DNA from: Bombyx mori
Taxonomy: Eukaryota; Arthropoda; Insecta; Lepidoptera; Bombycidae
Direction of reading: 5' to 3'
Assembly: GCF_030269925.1 (NCBI RefSeq)
Contig: NC_085129.1
Location: forward strand, 18,219,501 to 18,283,500
DNA: 64,000 nucleotides
Under the pieces are notes generated by a model. It did not search any database. It saw only the letters and a list, made by a program, of their open reading frames with translations, and had not been told where the DNA came from. Made by a program: the position numbers and the translations under genes. Below, in pieces: positions 1 to 10,440 of the stretch (its first letter is position 1; each line of letters begins with the position of its first letter).

Positions 1-1940
1 AAAACGGTAAGTGCCTAGGGGGCAGACAAAAGCTGTTTTGTCTCTGTCTGCTTCTCGGACCATAACTTGCCAATATGAAGAACGAAGGTCTATTGTGGTC
101 ATGTAACAATTCTTCTTCGTACTCTGGAGAAGATCATCAATGCGTGGGAGTGGGTAAGTATCCGATTTGGTTACTTCATTTAAGCGCCTGTAATCCACGC
201 AGAATCTTACATTACCATTGGACTTCGGTATCATCAATGCAGGAGAGCACCAGGCGGATTCGCACTCTTCAATGATGTCATCTGCCAGCATCTTCTCTAT
301 TTCATTCTTCATCGTCTCCTTCTTGGAAGGGTTAAGGCGATAGGGCGGCACAGCTATCGGGGGGTGATCTCCGGTGTCTATGCAATGTTCTATGAATGGT
401 GTCGGACCTCCCCCTGCTGTAAAAATACTTTCATGCCGAATAAGGAACTCAGATAATGCTTGGCGCTCAGCTGATTGCAAGTGCATGCCTTCATCATCCC
501 GAAGCATGTTAGTAGAAGCTATGCACACACCACGAGACATAGGTTCAAAAAGTAATTTATAATGCACCTTAGCATCAGTACTAAAATACCATTCATGACG
601 ATGAAAATCAATAATAACTTTGGCAGCATTAATAAAATCAATACCCAGTAAAGTTTCATTATCATTAGAATCAGGGAAGATTATAAATGGAATATTAATC
701 ACTATGTGTTCTAACCTCACTGGTAATATGGTTGTCAATACATCCATATTCCGAACATGCCCATCAGCAAGTTTGACTCGCCTAGTGGAGGGAGTAAGAG
801 GGTGACCCTTATGCAGAAGGAGAGCATACAGCGTGTGACCAGCAATACAATGCTTAGCTGCTGTATCTATAAGTGCAGTACCATGTTTACCGAGAACTTG
901 AATTTTGAAAATAGGCCGTAAATGTAAATACCTATCATCACTCTCACGGTCGTACACGGATGCTACAACACTTCCCTCACATGTACAATAATTAAAATTC
1001 AAACAATTATCAATTTCCACACATTCGTTAATTTTTCCAAAATTACACTTACTGCCTTTTGTGTCACAGTCATGGTTAGTTGAAAATTTTAAATTATTAC
1101 AATTTGGTTCAATTATTTGATTATAAGGTAAAAATGAGTTCTTACATTTAGGTCTAGTTCCCTGGTTATAACAAATATTTAAATTTTTACACTTTGTCCG
1201 AACATCCTGATTATATAAAACATGAGAATCACAAAAGGTTGGCATCTCATTATTACTAGTGCAATTACAGTTAATATTCTTTGACACAGAATCATTACAG
1301 TCATGAAAATAATATTTTCTGGAAGTAGGGCCTCTATTAATGGTAGCATAATTAATATTTGCATCCCGGTTACAAAAATTTTGACATTCAAAATTACTCA
1401 GAAAATTATTTTTGTCATGCTGCTTAACATCATACATTGCATTCTGAACAGGTAAATTAGAACTAATTGTGTTATTATTATTAACATTACACTGAACACT
1501 ATAAAACGCATTATTGTCATTTTGCACACCCTCGGAAAAGTTAGATTGACTTTGCTCACCTCGGTTGTTTAACTTACGGCACTGTTCCCGTGCATGTCCA
1601 AACCGTTTGCAGTAGGAGCACACTGGACGCTGTTTCTTCGTGGTCACGAATTGCTCTGCAGAACCTGGCACAGCAGCGGCAGGCGTGGCAACGGTAGGCT
1701 GGGCGACAGCGACAGGCACAGCGGTGGCGGGCACGACGGCCGCGGCGGAGTTTGGAAAGCACGCGCGCGGCGCCGGGGCACTCGCACGAGCGGCGCACGG
1801 TTCAGGCCGACTCGCAGCCGGGGCCGGCTGGGCACGGATCGAACGGACACCACTAGTGGACGACACTGGTCTCGATTGAGTCTCCTCTATCGAATCTTCT
1901 ATATTCCGAGCATGGTTTAATAATGAATTGAAAGATGTGA
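1..1940 (-). pseudogene. pol: pol region: nucleocapsid CCHC, aspartic protease and start of RT (partial)
   Basis: Continuous minus-strand frame running off the left edge. First comes a Pro/Ala-rich linker, then a C-X2-C-X4-H-X4-C zinc knuckle at 1579-1620, then about 190 residues rich in Asn and Cys. A retropepsin-like domain follows, with its active-site Asp-Thr-Ala at 859-867 and a downstream LLGIDFI segment, then the first RT blocks (PPYRLNPSKK, IPKSNGNVRFCVDYRRLN, TTIDLRSSYWQ). The family makes a gag-pol polyprotein whose protease cleaves itself and whose RT copies the element RNA. The frame is displaced from gag near 1941-1945, so the knuckle and pol cannot be made from the gag start without frameshifting. 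Confidence 0.75.
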
Positions 1941-2657
1941 TTTTTCACGGCGCAATCTTGTGCGTATTCTATTATGAAGCAACCCGTATATCATATCAAG
2001 TTGTACTTTTTCAGCAATATCATCCCGCGGTAGCTTTGCCATAAGCGCACGAATACGAGCAACAAACTTGTCTGTGTTTTCTTTATCCTGCGGGGAAGCA
2101 AATATTTCCAAATATATTCTATGTGGTGGAAGGCGGGTGCCATATGCATATATTAAATTTTCTTTGGCTTCGTTCCAAGTGGAGATGTGATGCTTTAATC
2201 CTAGCCACCACGTAGCTGCGTCAGCAGACAAAAGCATGGCTAGGCCTCGTACGATGTTAGCGTCAGATACTTGAACGCATTCTGTATAACTTTCAATTGC
2301 ATCTATAAAGGCCTCAACAGATTCACCAGGTGCACCGCTGAAAGAAGCTCTGCAACGCGCCAAGGTACCATCTACGTTCACTGGGGGCATCGGCGGAGGT
2401 GCCGGAGTCGACGATCTTTGTTCCATCACGTACGACATAATGTTCTTAAATGTTTCGGCCTGCGAACGTTGCAGCGAGGCCATCAACGCTGAAACATCAT
2501 CCAGGTTGAACGTAGAATTGTTGCTACGTGATTCGGCGTGGGGGCGATCATGGGGGCTATCATGCTCCTCGTGATTTTCGTTGGCATTTGCATCTGCAGC
2601 AGGAATAGCGTCGTCTTCGCGACGTTGCTGGCGATCTTGATTTCTAGTTAAAGGCAT
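1917..2657 (-). CDS. gag: Gag structural protein of the Gypsy-type element, C-terminus frameshifted
   Basis: 246-residue frame. The N-terminus is hydrophilic and Asn/His/Glu-rich (about residues 1-50), followed by a Pro-rich spacer (about 85-95). A retrotransposon Gag capsid domain then spans about 100-240, with the typical FSGAPGESVEAFIDAIESY and LMAKLPRDDIAEKV segments. Gag assembles the particle that packages the element RNA. The frame ends abruptly after a short out-of-frame tail, and the expected continuation into the CCHC knuckle lies in another frame just past an A5 run (T5 on the plus strand, 1941-1945). A one-base deletion there, or programmed frameshifting, would explain it. The start was chosen because the ATG lies directly downstream of the leader. 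Confidence 0.75.
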   Translation of the reverse strand: MPLTRNQDRQQRREDDAIPAADANANENHEEHDSPHDRPHAESRSNNSTFNLDDVSALMASLQRSQAETFKNIMSYVMEQRSSTPAPPPMPPVNVDGTLARCRASFSGAPGESVEAFIDAIESYTECVQVSDANIVRGLAMLLSADAATWWLGLKHHISTWNEAKENLIYAYGTRLPPHRIYLEIFASPQDKENTDKFVARIRALMAKLPRDDIAEKVQLDMIYGLLHNRIRTRLRREKSHLSIHY

Positions 2658-3134
2658 TCTTTACAATTAAGCACCAACAGCATACAATAGTTAGCAAATT
2701 TTTCACAAAAGCGTGCGCGCCATTTTGTTAGTCCAAGCAAGAAAAAAATTAGGAAACGTTGGGCAGCCAGATATAGTGAGGGGTAGATCTCAGGGGTATT
2801 TAAAACTATGGGTTAGTCACCAATATCGAATTTCGAATTTTAATCTTCCTTTATCACAAACAATTTTCAATTTTAAACAATAAATACATTTAGACGCGGG
2901 CGCACGCTATTCACACTCAAAACGGAAGCGCCCGGAACATAGATTATATACTGTTGAAAAGATCGACATAGATACTAACTATGTATAGCGAGCGGGCATA
3001 CGGCCGCGAGAGTGACGTACCGGTCGGTTTGCTACATTAAGAAATATGTATTACTAAACAATTACGAGCGACTAGCGATTTTACAAAAGTTGCGAATAAA
3101 AAAAAAAGTGTGTGTGTCCGCTCCGACGCACGAC

Positions 3135-3357
3135 TGGAGTTTACTGGATATAAAAAATTAAACGAAACATAGTACGAGAAATAGTTCTATATTACGACAA
3201 CACGATACACTACAGATTATTAACAAATTAACGAGACACAAAACAAACGACTAACAAATATATGAAAATACAATAATGAGAGAAACGCGCGATCAGTACG
3301 AGGCTTTGTGGCGGACTGCCGGCGCAGCAGCCCGGCGTCACCTGCGATACGCATTTC

Positions 3358-3437
<80 letters not shown>

Positions 3438-4219
3438 ATTGAAAGTTTACTGGTGGCCCGAAGGCCTTTCCAGTTTCACCAGGACAGGTGGGCGAGCAAA
3501 GGCTCAGCCAAGAGGGGTGGGATTTGCTAACAACTGCCCGAGCGCCTCCGAAGGAGACCTAACAACTCAAGAGCAATTGTTTCGCGAATGAATCTACTAC
3601 CGGATCGGAATCGCGACCCGCTGAGAAGATCCGGCGAGAAACTCAGCGGGCTGATGCATGGGTTAGGTTGCACGTCGACCTCTTTGTCGAGTTCGACGAG
3701 TACGGTTACCGGGGTCCCTAAGCCTGCCCCTAGTATTAGAGCTGAAGGCATCTAATGCAAGGGTTATTGGATCTGATGGATCCGTAAGGACGTGTCTAGG
3801 GCGTCGACGGTGACTGGCTCCTGCATGATCAGGATTCGGGGAGTAGTCAGCGGCGGCAACGATAAGGCGATTATCATGACGCATAGCCTTATCGAAGTAT
3901 CGTTCCGACGTTGACTTCATGTATTTCCGAATTGATTCGAGGCCTAGGTCGTCGTGTAGGTCAACGTTCCTCACGAACCACGGAGCCCCGACAGCTAACC
4001 TGCAAAAGCGGGATTGTAGGGATTGGAGGGTGTCTATGTGTGTGCGGGCCGCGTGAGCGAACACCACACTCGCGTAAGTCATGACGGGACGCATTTCGTG
4101 TGACATGCGCAATCAGGCGCATAACGCATTTCGTGTGACATGCTAGTACGATTTTGGTCCCCATAATTTTCATACCCCGGGCCTATATATGTAAATCGAT
4201 TCTAAAGGAGTAAACTCCA
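3135..4219 (-). repeat. LTR copy A of the Gypsy-type element, split by a LINE
   Basis: Begins TGGAGTTTACTGG and ends AGTAAACTCCA on the plus strand, giving TG...CA ends with a short terminal inverted repeat. It repeats LTR copy B (4251-4544) but carries about 49 extra bases around the LINE site. It lies on the leader side of gag, as expected for the 5' LTR of a minus-strand element. Positions 3360-4088 are foreign LINE sequence. Confidence 0.7.
3360..4088 (-). mobile_element. 5'-truncated BMC1-like LINE (Jockey clade) inserted in the LTR
   Basis: Minus-strand LINE 3' end with a 76-nt poly(T) at 3359-3434, which is the poly(A) tail of the element. Both sides carry the 11-bp target duplication ACGCATTTCGT (3349-3359 and 4089-4099). 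The body encodes the last part of a Jockey-clade RT protein (RPVMTYASVVFAHAARTHID, then FVRNVDLHDDLG), with a stop and the family 3' UTR. It is 5'-truncated, the usual outcome of target-primed reverse transcription. The long unbroken tail suggests a recent event. Confidence 0.85.
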
Positions 4220-4250
4220 AAAAGTGTGTGTGTCCGCTCCGACGCACGAC

Positions 4251-4544
4251 TGGAGTTTACTGGATATAAAAAATTAAACGAAACAATACGAGAAATAGTT
4301 CTATATTACGACAACACGATACACTACAGATTATTAACAAATTAACGAGACACAAAACAAACGACTAACAAATATATGAAAATACAATAATGAGAGAAAC
4401 GCGCGATCAGTACGAGGCTTTGTGGCGGACTGCCGGCGCAGGCGCATAACGCATTTCGTGTGACATGCTAGTACGATTTTGGTCCCCATAATTTTCATAC
4501 CCCGGGCCTATATATGTAAATCGATTCTAAAGGAGTAAACTCCA
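4251..4544 (-). repeat. LTR copy B, tandem to copy A
   Basis: 294-bp second copy of the same LTR, with identical TGGAGTTTACT and AGTAAACTCCA ends. The 30-bp spacer between the copies (4221-4250, GTGTGTGTCCGCTCCGACGC) also occurs just inside copy A at about 3108-3134. The array is therefore LTR-spacer-LTR-spacer, as produced by unequal recombination or tandem integration. Confidence 0.65.
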
Positions 4545-5024
4545 ATTAAGTATAATTTGCGGGGAACTACCCCATAGATTATACACTTATTAACTACCCG
4601 CTGGCCGCATTTAAAATATAAACACAAATACCTATATTAAAATTCAGACGTACCATAGGTATAAAAATGTACCTAGCGGCCAGGGCATACGGTTCAAAAT
4701 CACTAGGAATAATTCCGTGTCGCTTGCTCATTTATTTTGCGTAGTGCACAGCACGTCAAGCCATCGCGTTGCAGCGTCGATCGGTCTGTCTCGCTTGCTC
4801 GGTTCCGTTCGTGTATTAAGCAACATTACACGACAAAGAAAGAAACATGATAAGGTAGTCGATATTTACATTTAAAAATTCATTCAATCTTTATATTTTT
4901 CAGAATTTCTGATTTAATCTTTAAATCGGCTGTCTGGAAGCGATCGCTTTTAGCGATAAAACCGTCTATTGTACAAATGTATCTGCTTAATGACTATTTT
5001 TTAATTGTGTTTTGGTGTGCAATA
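4545..5024. other. No gene seen; AT-rich flank
   Basis: About 480 bases of flank between the LTR array and a LINE tail. No open frame of note and no repeat that I recognise. Confidence 0.5.
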
Positions 5025-5155
5025 ACGGTAGGCAGCGGCTTGGCTCTGCCCCTGGCATTGCTGAAGTCCATGGGCGACGGTAACCACTCACCATCAGGTG
5101 GGCCGTATACTCGTCTGCCTACAAGGGCAATAAAAAAAAAAAAAAAAAAAAAACA
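5025..5155 (+). mobile_element. 3' tail of a CR1/Jockey-like LINE with poly(A)
   Basis: GGTAGGCAGCGGCTTGGCTC through CTGCCTACAAGGGCAATA, followed by a poly(A) of about 20. The same 3' end occurs with coding sequence at 32740-33050 and in inverted form at 41140, 48322 and 60728. Confidence 0.7.
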
Positions 5156-5264
5156 ATAAAGTATATTCTCTCTCTCTCCCTCTCATTGTTGAATATTAGA
5201 AATGGATCGGACAAACATGTAAAAAAGCTTTTAATTTTTCTGAAGTGACAATAAAGATCTTGGG

Positions 5265-6110
5265 AGACGAAAAAAAAAACCGTTTTCCGCCAGGGGCGTT
5301 GTTCCAACTGCATACAAATTTGAGTTAACTTTTACGCTATGGAAAACGTTAAAAAACTAAGCACACTGATGGACGAATCGAACGCGTTGCTTATTTCTGC
5401 AACTAAGCACCAATGCGTCCCATGTAACACTCACGTCATCTCGGATCCTCCCGATCCGCTAACGGTGCTTCTAGGTACTTCAAGCACCGGTCACCGTTCT
5501 CGTCGAACCCGTCGCTTGCGACGAAGGGCTCGATGAGTAAATTAACTCTCAGACACAGCCCACTGAGTTTCTCGCCGGATCTTCTCAGTGGGTCGCGTTT
5601 CCGATCCGGTGGTAGATTCTGCGAAGCACGACTCTTGCTAGGGTTCGTGTTAGCATCGTCGTCAGGTTTGAGCCCCGTGAGCTCACCTACTAGCCACGGT
5701 TACGCTGGAATAGCCGCTCCAGGCAACCAGCTTAGGTAGGAAAAAAAAAAGTTACACAGAGCACTCATTGAAGGGTGAAACAATTATACTATAGAACATA
5801 AACTACACCAGATAAGTTGAGAGCTCTTTTACTGGTTTAATAACGAAGATAAAGTTTGCCGCTAGGGGCGCTGTTCCAAATGCATATAAATTTGAGTTAA
5901 CTTTTACGTTATCGAGAACGTTAAAAAACTAAGAGCACACTGATGGACGAATCAAACGCCTTATTTCTGAAACTAAGCGCCAATGCGTTCTATGTAACAC
6001 AGGGCACTCATTGAAGGGCGACAGATATAATAAAGAGTAGAAACTTAACATGCACTTATAGATAAGCCGAAAGCTCTTTGAATGGCTTAGTAACGAAGCT
6101 AAAAAAAGCT
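5265..6110 (+). repeat. Diverged tandem duplication of a MITE-bearing unit, first unit split by a LINE
   Basis: Two units of about 260 bp follow each other: 5265-5434 plus 5750-5855, then 5856-6110. Each starts with half of the palindromic MITE (GGGGCG(T/C)TGTTCCAA, then GAGTTAACTTTTACG) and continues with matching CACTGATGGACGAATC and GCACTCATTGAAGGG segments. The first unit is interrupted by a BMC1-like fragment at 5435-5749. Confidence 0.55.
5435..5749 (+). mobile_element. BMC1-like LINE 3' fragment
   Basis: Carries the family 3' region (GATCCGCTAACGGTGCTTCT, then TTTCTCGCCGGATCTTCTCA, then GTGAGCTCACC) and ends in poly(A) at 5739-5750. Short matching GTAACAC/GTTACAC flanks suggest a target duplication. 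Confidence 0.75.
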
Positions 6111-6510
6111 CTGTCGTAAGCTCTTTCGTTAGTTAGATCGGAAAACAAAGGTAACTAGTATGAAAATTATTACAACGGCTCTATACTGGAAAAACAATTT
6201 ATTTACAAATTTATTTCATTTATTACAATATGAACAAAGAATCCAAGTCTATTAGTTTCAAAATCAGAATTAGAGTTTGGAAAATGAAATTGATTAATGA
6301 ATAAACTAATAATTCATCTCAGCAGATGTACTGCTGAAATTGCAACATTCTAACATGTCTCTTGTTCCTGATCTTAATCAGAAATCAAAATTAATCAATA
6401 ACAAAAATAATTGCTGCATTAAATGTGTGACATTTCAATTTTTTCACAGTATGGATCTTTAGTTCGATACACGAATCCGGTTTGAAACTAATAAACTCTT
6501 TTTTATAAGA

Positions 6511-7544
6511 CTAGTCTTTTTCTAGCGAAGGGGAAACATTCTTTCCGAGCACATTCTCCTGATATTTCAGCTTCTTCACATTGGTTGGGTCTTTCAATAC
6601 TTCATCCGTTAGCCTGTCTACACGTTGGTCTTCGATGGACTCTACAAAGAAAATGCAAAGTTATAAAAGAAAAGAGACTTCAACAAAATAAAATGAGAAT
6701 GTCACTAATGTAGTAGGGTCAATTGAAAAGCATGTATTTTTAAAGATAGCACAGAAACTACTGGTCAATCACACTAGTAACAGCAGCTTTAAAAAAAAGG
6801 AATCATCCAAATCAGTTTACCTAGAAACAATTTCCGAGATGGTACACTAAGAAATCAAATTGACTGATCAGTCTCCTTCTATTGAAGTTGCTTAAAAATA
6901 ATTTTAATCTTTAGACTCTCGAAAACAGTAGAAATTGCTTAATATTAATTTTTATATGCAACTTTATTGATGTATCTAGCACATGAGACAATCCACTGAG
7001 TTCCCCATCGGGTCTTGTTGAAGTTGGAATATCCCCTTAGGCTACTAATGATTAGGAGGGGAAAAAAAAGATGTAAAACTTTATATAATTAGAATCACTG
7101 CCACAATTATTATTTTTTTATAAATTATTTACGGACCTTTAGAATTAGGTTCGGATATTGCCCAATTTTCTGCATGTTTGCTTACAAGCTGAGCGCATTA
7201 AACAGAATCTACTTACTTTTTTTTATGAATGAGGTATTACTAGTGGCCCGGAGACCTTTCCGGTGTCACTAGGACAGGTGGGCGAGCAGAGGCTTAGCTA
7301 GGAGGGGTGGGATTTGCTAACAACTGCCCGAGCGCTTCCGAAGAAGACGTAACAACTCAAGAGCAACTGCTTCGCGAATGAATCTACTACCGGATCGGAA
7401 TCGGATCTACTTACTGTTATACGGTGTGTATTTATCGGACAATATGTTTTCCAAGTTGTATCCTATGACTCCTACTAAAGCCGCAACCGGGAGGGTTATG
7501 TAAGCCGCATTAGCTCTCATGAACTGCAGTATTAATGGCCACAT
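6511..7544 (-). CDS. SMIM12: SMIM12-like small integral membrane protein (two exons)
   Basis: Exons on the minus strand: 7544-7415 and 6641-6511 (stop at 6511-6513), joined in phase to give 86 residues. The N-terminus begins MWP; one hydrophobic span at about residues 14-30 contains YITLPVAALVGVIGYNLE, and a charged tail follows with SIEDQRVDRLTDEVL. Both blocks match my memory of animal SMIM12, whose human form is about 92 residues and also starts MWP. SMIM12 is an uncharacterised single-pass protein, so its role is unknown. The donor (GTAAGTAG) and acceptor (TTCTTTGTAG) are canonical. A LINE fragment lies at the donor itself, with the donor restored inside the target duplication. Possible poly(A) signals lie near 6190-6225. 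Confidence 0.8.
7216..7404 (-). mobile_element. BMC1-like LINE fragment inserted at the SMIM12 splice donor
   Basis: A short 5'-truncated LINE tail starting in a T-rich run (poly(A) on the minus strand) and ending at GATCGGAATCGG. It is flanked by the 11-bp direct repeat ATCTACTTACT at 7207-7217 and 7405-7415. The right-hand copy contains the complement of the SMIM12 intron-1 donor. The same LINE sequence occurs at 3435-3620. Confidence 0.8.
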
Positions 7545-7928
7545 CTAAAAAAAGAGTTTCCAAATTCAAATTAAATATAACAAAATAGAAATCATTTAAA
7601 AACAATTTTAAACGATATATAGAAATATGAAATCACAAACGTACTATTTGATATAATAATTGAACTAGCTTGGTTCTAGAATATGCAATTGCGAAATTGA
7701 ATTTAAAATAAATTTACACGTATTAAATATTTCTGAACATTTACACTGAATGTAATTTATAAGCAATTACATTTTGGTAAAACAATTTCTTCTCTTGTTT
7801 TGATATCACGATATAACCTTAAAATCGGCAAAACAGCTGATAATTTGTTTGCGGCCATTGGTTACCAGACTTTTTAGTTGTTCTTACATTTATTTTATGT
7901 TCAGATTTTATGAAATTATGCCACATGG
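7545..7928. promoter_or_regulatory. Presumed SMIM12 upstream region
   Basis: About 380 AT-rich bases upstream of the SMIM12 start with no frame or known repeat. The only basis for calling it regulatory is position; no core promoter motif stands out. Confidence 0.3.
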
Positions 7929-8400
7929 TGGTGGTGCTCTGGTGGTGGGACCTCTTGTGAGTCCGCGTGGGTAGGTACCACCACCCTGCCTATTTCTGCC
8001 GTGAAGCAGTAATGCGTTTCGGTTTGAAGAGTGGGGCAGCCGTTGTAACTATACTTGAGACCTCGAATCCTGATCACACAGGAGCCAGTCACCATCGACG
8101 CCCTAGACACGTCCTTACAGATCCGTCAGATCCAAATGATCCAATAACCCTTGCATTAGACGCCTTCAGCTCTAACACTAGGAGCAGGCTTAGGGACCCT
8201 TGTAACAGTTCTCTTCGAACTCGTCAAAGAGTTCGACGTGGAACCTAACCAATGCATCAGCCCGCTGAGTTTCTTGGCGGATCTTCTAAGCGGGTCACGA
8301 TTCTGATCCGGTAGTAGATTCATTCGTGAAGCAGCTACTCTTGAGTTGTTAAGTTTCCTCTGGAGGCGCCGGGCAGCTGTTAGCAATTCCCATCCCTACT
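7929..8400 (+). mobile_element. Bm1 SINE fragment joined to a BMC1-like LINE 3' fragment
   Basis: 7929-8068 is the middle of Bm1 (GTAGGTACCACCACCCTGCC, then GAAGCAGTAATGCGTTTCGG). At about 8070 it passes straight into the LINE 3' coding end and UTR (GATCACACAGGAGCCAGTCA and onward, to about 8400). The junction is either a nested insertion or a template switch. Confidence 0.7.
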
Positions 8401-8409
8401 GGCTGAGCC

Positions 8410-8549
8410 TTTTCAGATTAAAATCAGATAAAAGTCCTGGTCCCGACGCAATAACCAATGAAGCTCTGAAAATAGGCGCACCAGTTTTACTTAAGCCTCT
8501 CACAGAATTATTCAATCTAATACTAGAAGCTGAAATCGTACCAGTCCAA
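8410..8549 (+). pseudogene. RTE-clade reverse transcriptase fragment
   Basis: Frame reading FRLKSDKSPGPDAITNEALK followed by a LTELFNLILE-type segment, the hallmark entry to the RT palm in RTE/BovB-like LINEs. Only about 46 codons remain before a stop, so it is a dead fragment fused to the preceding LINE tail. Confidence 0.65.
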
Positions 8550-8648
8550 TAGTTTAAAAAAAGTAACTCTATTGAAAAAACAAGGTTTTTGCGGGAAAAA
8601 TATTGCCAGCATCAAAACTTTTAACGTATTAAGTAAACATTTTAAGTA

Positions 8649-9828
8649 CCGTAAAATGGGGCGATTAGGGACAAATTCCAACTTTATGAGCAATTTTAAG
8701 GTAGTTGTTGATGTATATAATGCGATATCAGGATCAAAATGATTGAGTCTTGGGGGCATCTTTGTTGTCTAATTTAAAATTATGCAACTAGCATTCCAGT
8801 TTAAGCAAAAAATGCAAAAATAGGTGTAATCCCTATTTACCCGAAAATTGCGGTTAATTGGGACGAAATGAGAAAATTGCTAGGGTTGGCACTACTTTTA
8901 TTTTTATATATAGTTTTAATTTATTTATTTATTTAGTTGCACCAACAAAGTGATCATCAATAAAAAAAATTGAAAAACTGACAAAAGTACATGGCAGACA
9001 TCACCTCAATTATAGGTGCAATCGACAGTGCTGATATTTCTATCTGGGTTAAGAGATTAGGTGTGTCGGTTATTCCATGGATTAATCAGATGAATACCCC
9101 CACTCTGAACAAATATTAAATATTTTATTATGTATTACTTAGACATTTTTGTCCACCTTGAGATTTCATTGATCTTGTTATATGTCTCTGCAAAATCGAC
9201 TTACTTATATTAAATTGCTTATCTATTTCAACTAAAGACTTATTCCCAATTTCGCTTCGAATAAACCAGATTTTTAGAACCAAGAAATTTAAAAAAGATT
9301 GTTATAACCACATAGACAACCCTACAAACCTGTACCTATTTATACTTAGGTCGTTTCCATTTCACGTATTCTCATCCCAATTGACCCCTTTTTCGTTGCT
9401 ATTTGTACCTAACACGTCCCCAATATCCCCAAAAACAAAAGATTTTTACATGTATTTTTATTTAATCAAATACATTAAAACCAATAACAACTGAGACTTA
9501 CTTTTAATATATATGCTGGTTCAAACACTAAATAACGTTTATAAATCATAGTCTTCTTCTATTATTATCAAATAAATAAAAGAGAGCAAAGTTTCTAGCA
9601 CTAAAATAATTACCACCACAGGAAGTTAATTTGAAACGCGATTTTTTATAAGTTAGCAGCTATTATCATGCATATTCAGAGTTGTTTTGTGAACTATCAA
9701 CATTCTACTATTAAACTACAAAAAATGGAAGATTTTGCAACGAATATAAAACTTATATTGAGCGTCGAAAGATTTTCCCGGTTTTTTCCCGATTCGCCTC
9801 TCAATCCCTAATCGCCCCATTTTACCGG
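8649..9828. mobile_element. Degenerate pogo-like DNA transposon, 1180 bp
   Basis: Ends are inverted repeats of about 23 bp: CCGTAAAATGGGGCGATTAG at the left, and the complement at the right in CTAATCGCCCCATTTTACCGG. TA flanks both ends (8647-8648 and 9829-9830). Inside, the minus strand at about 9150-9250 can be read as a psq-type helix-turn-helix (LVEIDKQFNISKSILQRHIT), typical of pogo-superfamily N-termini, followed by stops. No DDE domain survives. TA duplication plus this HTH supports Tc1/mariner-pogo; the family name is unknown to me. Confidence 0.65.
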
Positions 9829-9937
9829 TATATAAATATAAATAAATCATTTTAAGTATTATCATTGATCAATCCATTTTAATGGATTATAAGCACATAA
9901 AATAACATCAAAGACATACCCATTGGACTTTAACTTG

Positions 9938-10072
9938 TAAATATACTTGAGACCTTAGAACTTAGATCTCAAGGTGGGTGGCGCATTTACGTTGTAGATG
10001 TCTGTGGGCTCCAGTAACCACTTAACAACAGGGTGGCTGTGAGCTCGTCCACCCATCTAAGCAATAAAAAAA
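9938..10072 (+). repeat. Bm1 SINE 3' fragment
   Basis: ATACTTGAGACCTTAGAACT through GAGCTCGTCCACCCATCTAA and a short A tail. This is the 3' third of the SINE only. Confidence 0.85.
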
Positions 10073-10075
10073 AAC

Positions 10076-10440
10076 TTTACTAGTATTGTTATTTAAATAT
10101 GTAAAACTAAAACATAAAAAATAAAAAATAATGTGTACTCGTAAAAAAAAGATTAAGAAATAAATCAATTATCGGTTATTTCAAAAAATAATCGATATAT
10201 GAATATCATGTGATTATTATTTTTCTTTATACTGACAGCACTGAATTTAATTAGATTGACTGATACTTCGCTACGTAGTGATTACTTGCTCAGTGACTTC
10301 GCTTGCTGCTTGTGGTGTTGTGCTTGCGTTCAAAATGGATGTGTTTTGATTTTTCTTCGATTTATTTTACTTTTATCAATAACGTTTCATACTACGACTG
10401 AAAAACATTGTGTGAATTGTGGTTTTAATCTGACCGAGAT
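10076..10440. other. AT-rich, nothing recognised
   Basis: No supported gene. An open stretch of about 60 codons near 10256 has no recognisable features. Confidence 0.4.

Larger units (their letters stand above)
1..4544 (-). mobile_element. Ty3/Gypsy-type LTR retrotransposon, 5' part, cut by window edge
   Basis: Read on the minus strand, this holds two LTR copies (right), about 480 nt of leader, gag, then a CCHC knuckle, protease and the start of reverse transcriptase at the left edge. Order and motifs (CCHC at 1579-1620, D-T-A protease site at 859-867, LGIDF further on, IDLRSSYWQ-type RT start near position 70) fit the Ty3/Gypsy superfamily. The pol frame stays open from about 1940 to the edge, so the copy is not old. 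A single-nucleotide frame break at the end of gag and a LINE inserted in one LTR are the visible damage. The remaining RT, RNase H, integrase and 3' LTR lie outside the window. Confidence 0.85.

Noticed and set aside
1594..1920. Arg/Gly-rich plus-strand frames
   Set aside because: Antisense of the GC-rich linker of the Gypsy-type element.
3276..3530. Frame with a run of about 25 Phe
   Set aside because: It reads through the poly(T) tail of an inserted LINE and continues in LINE 3' UTR.
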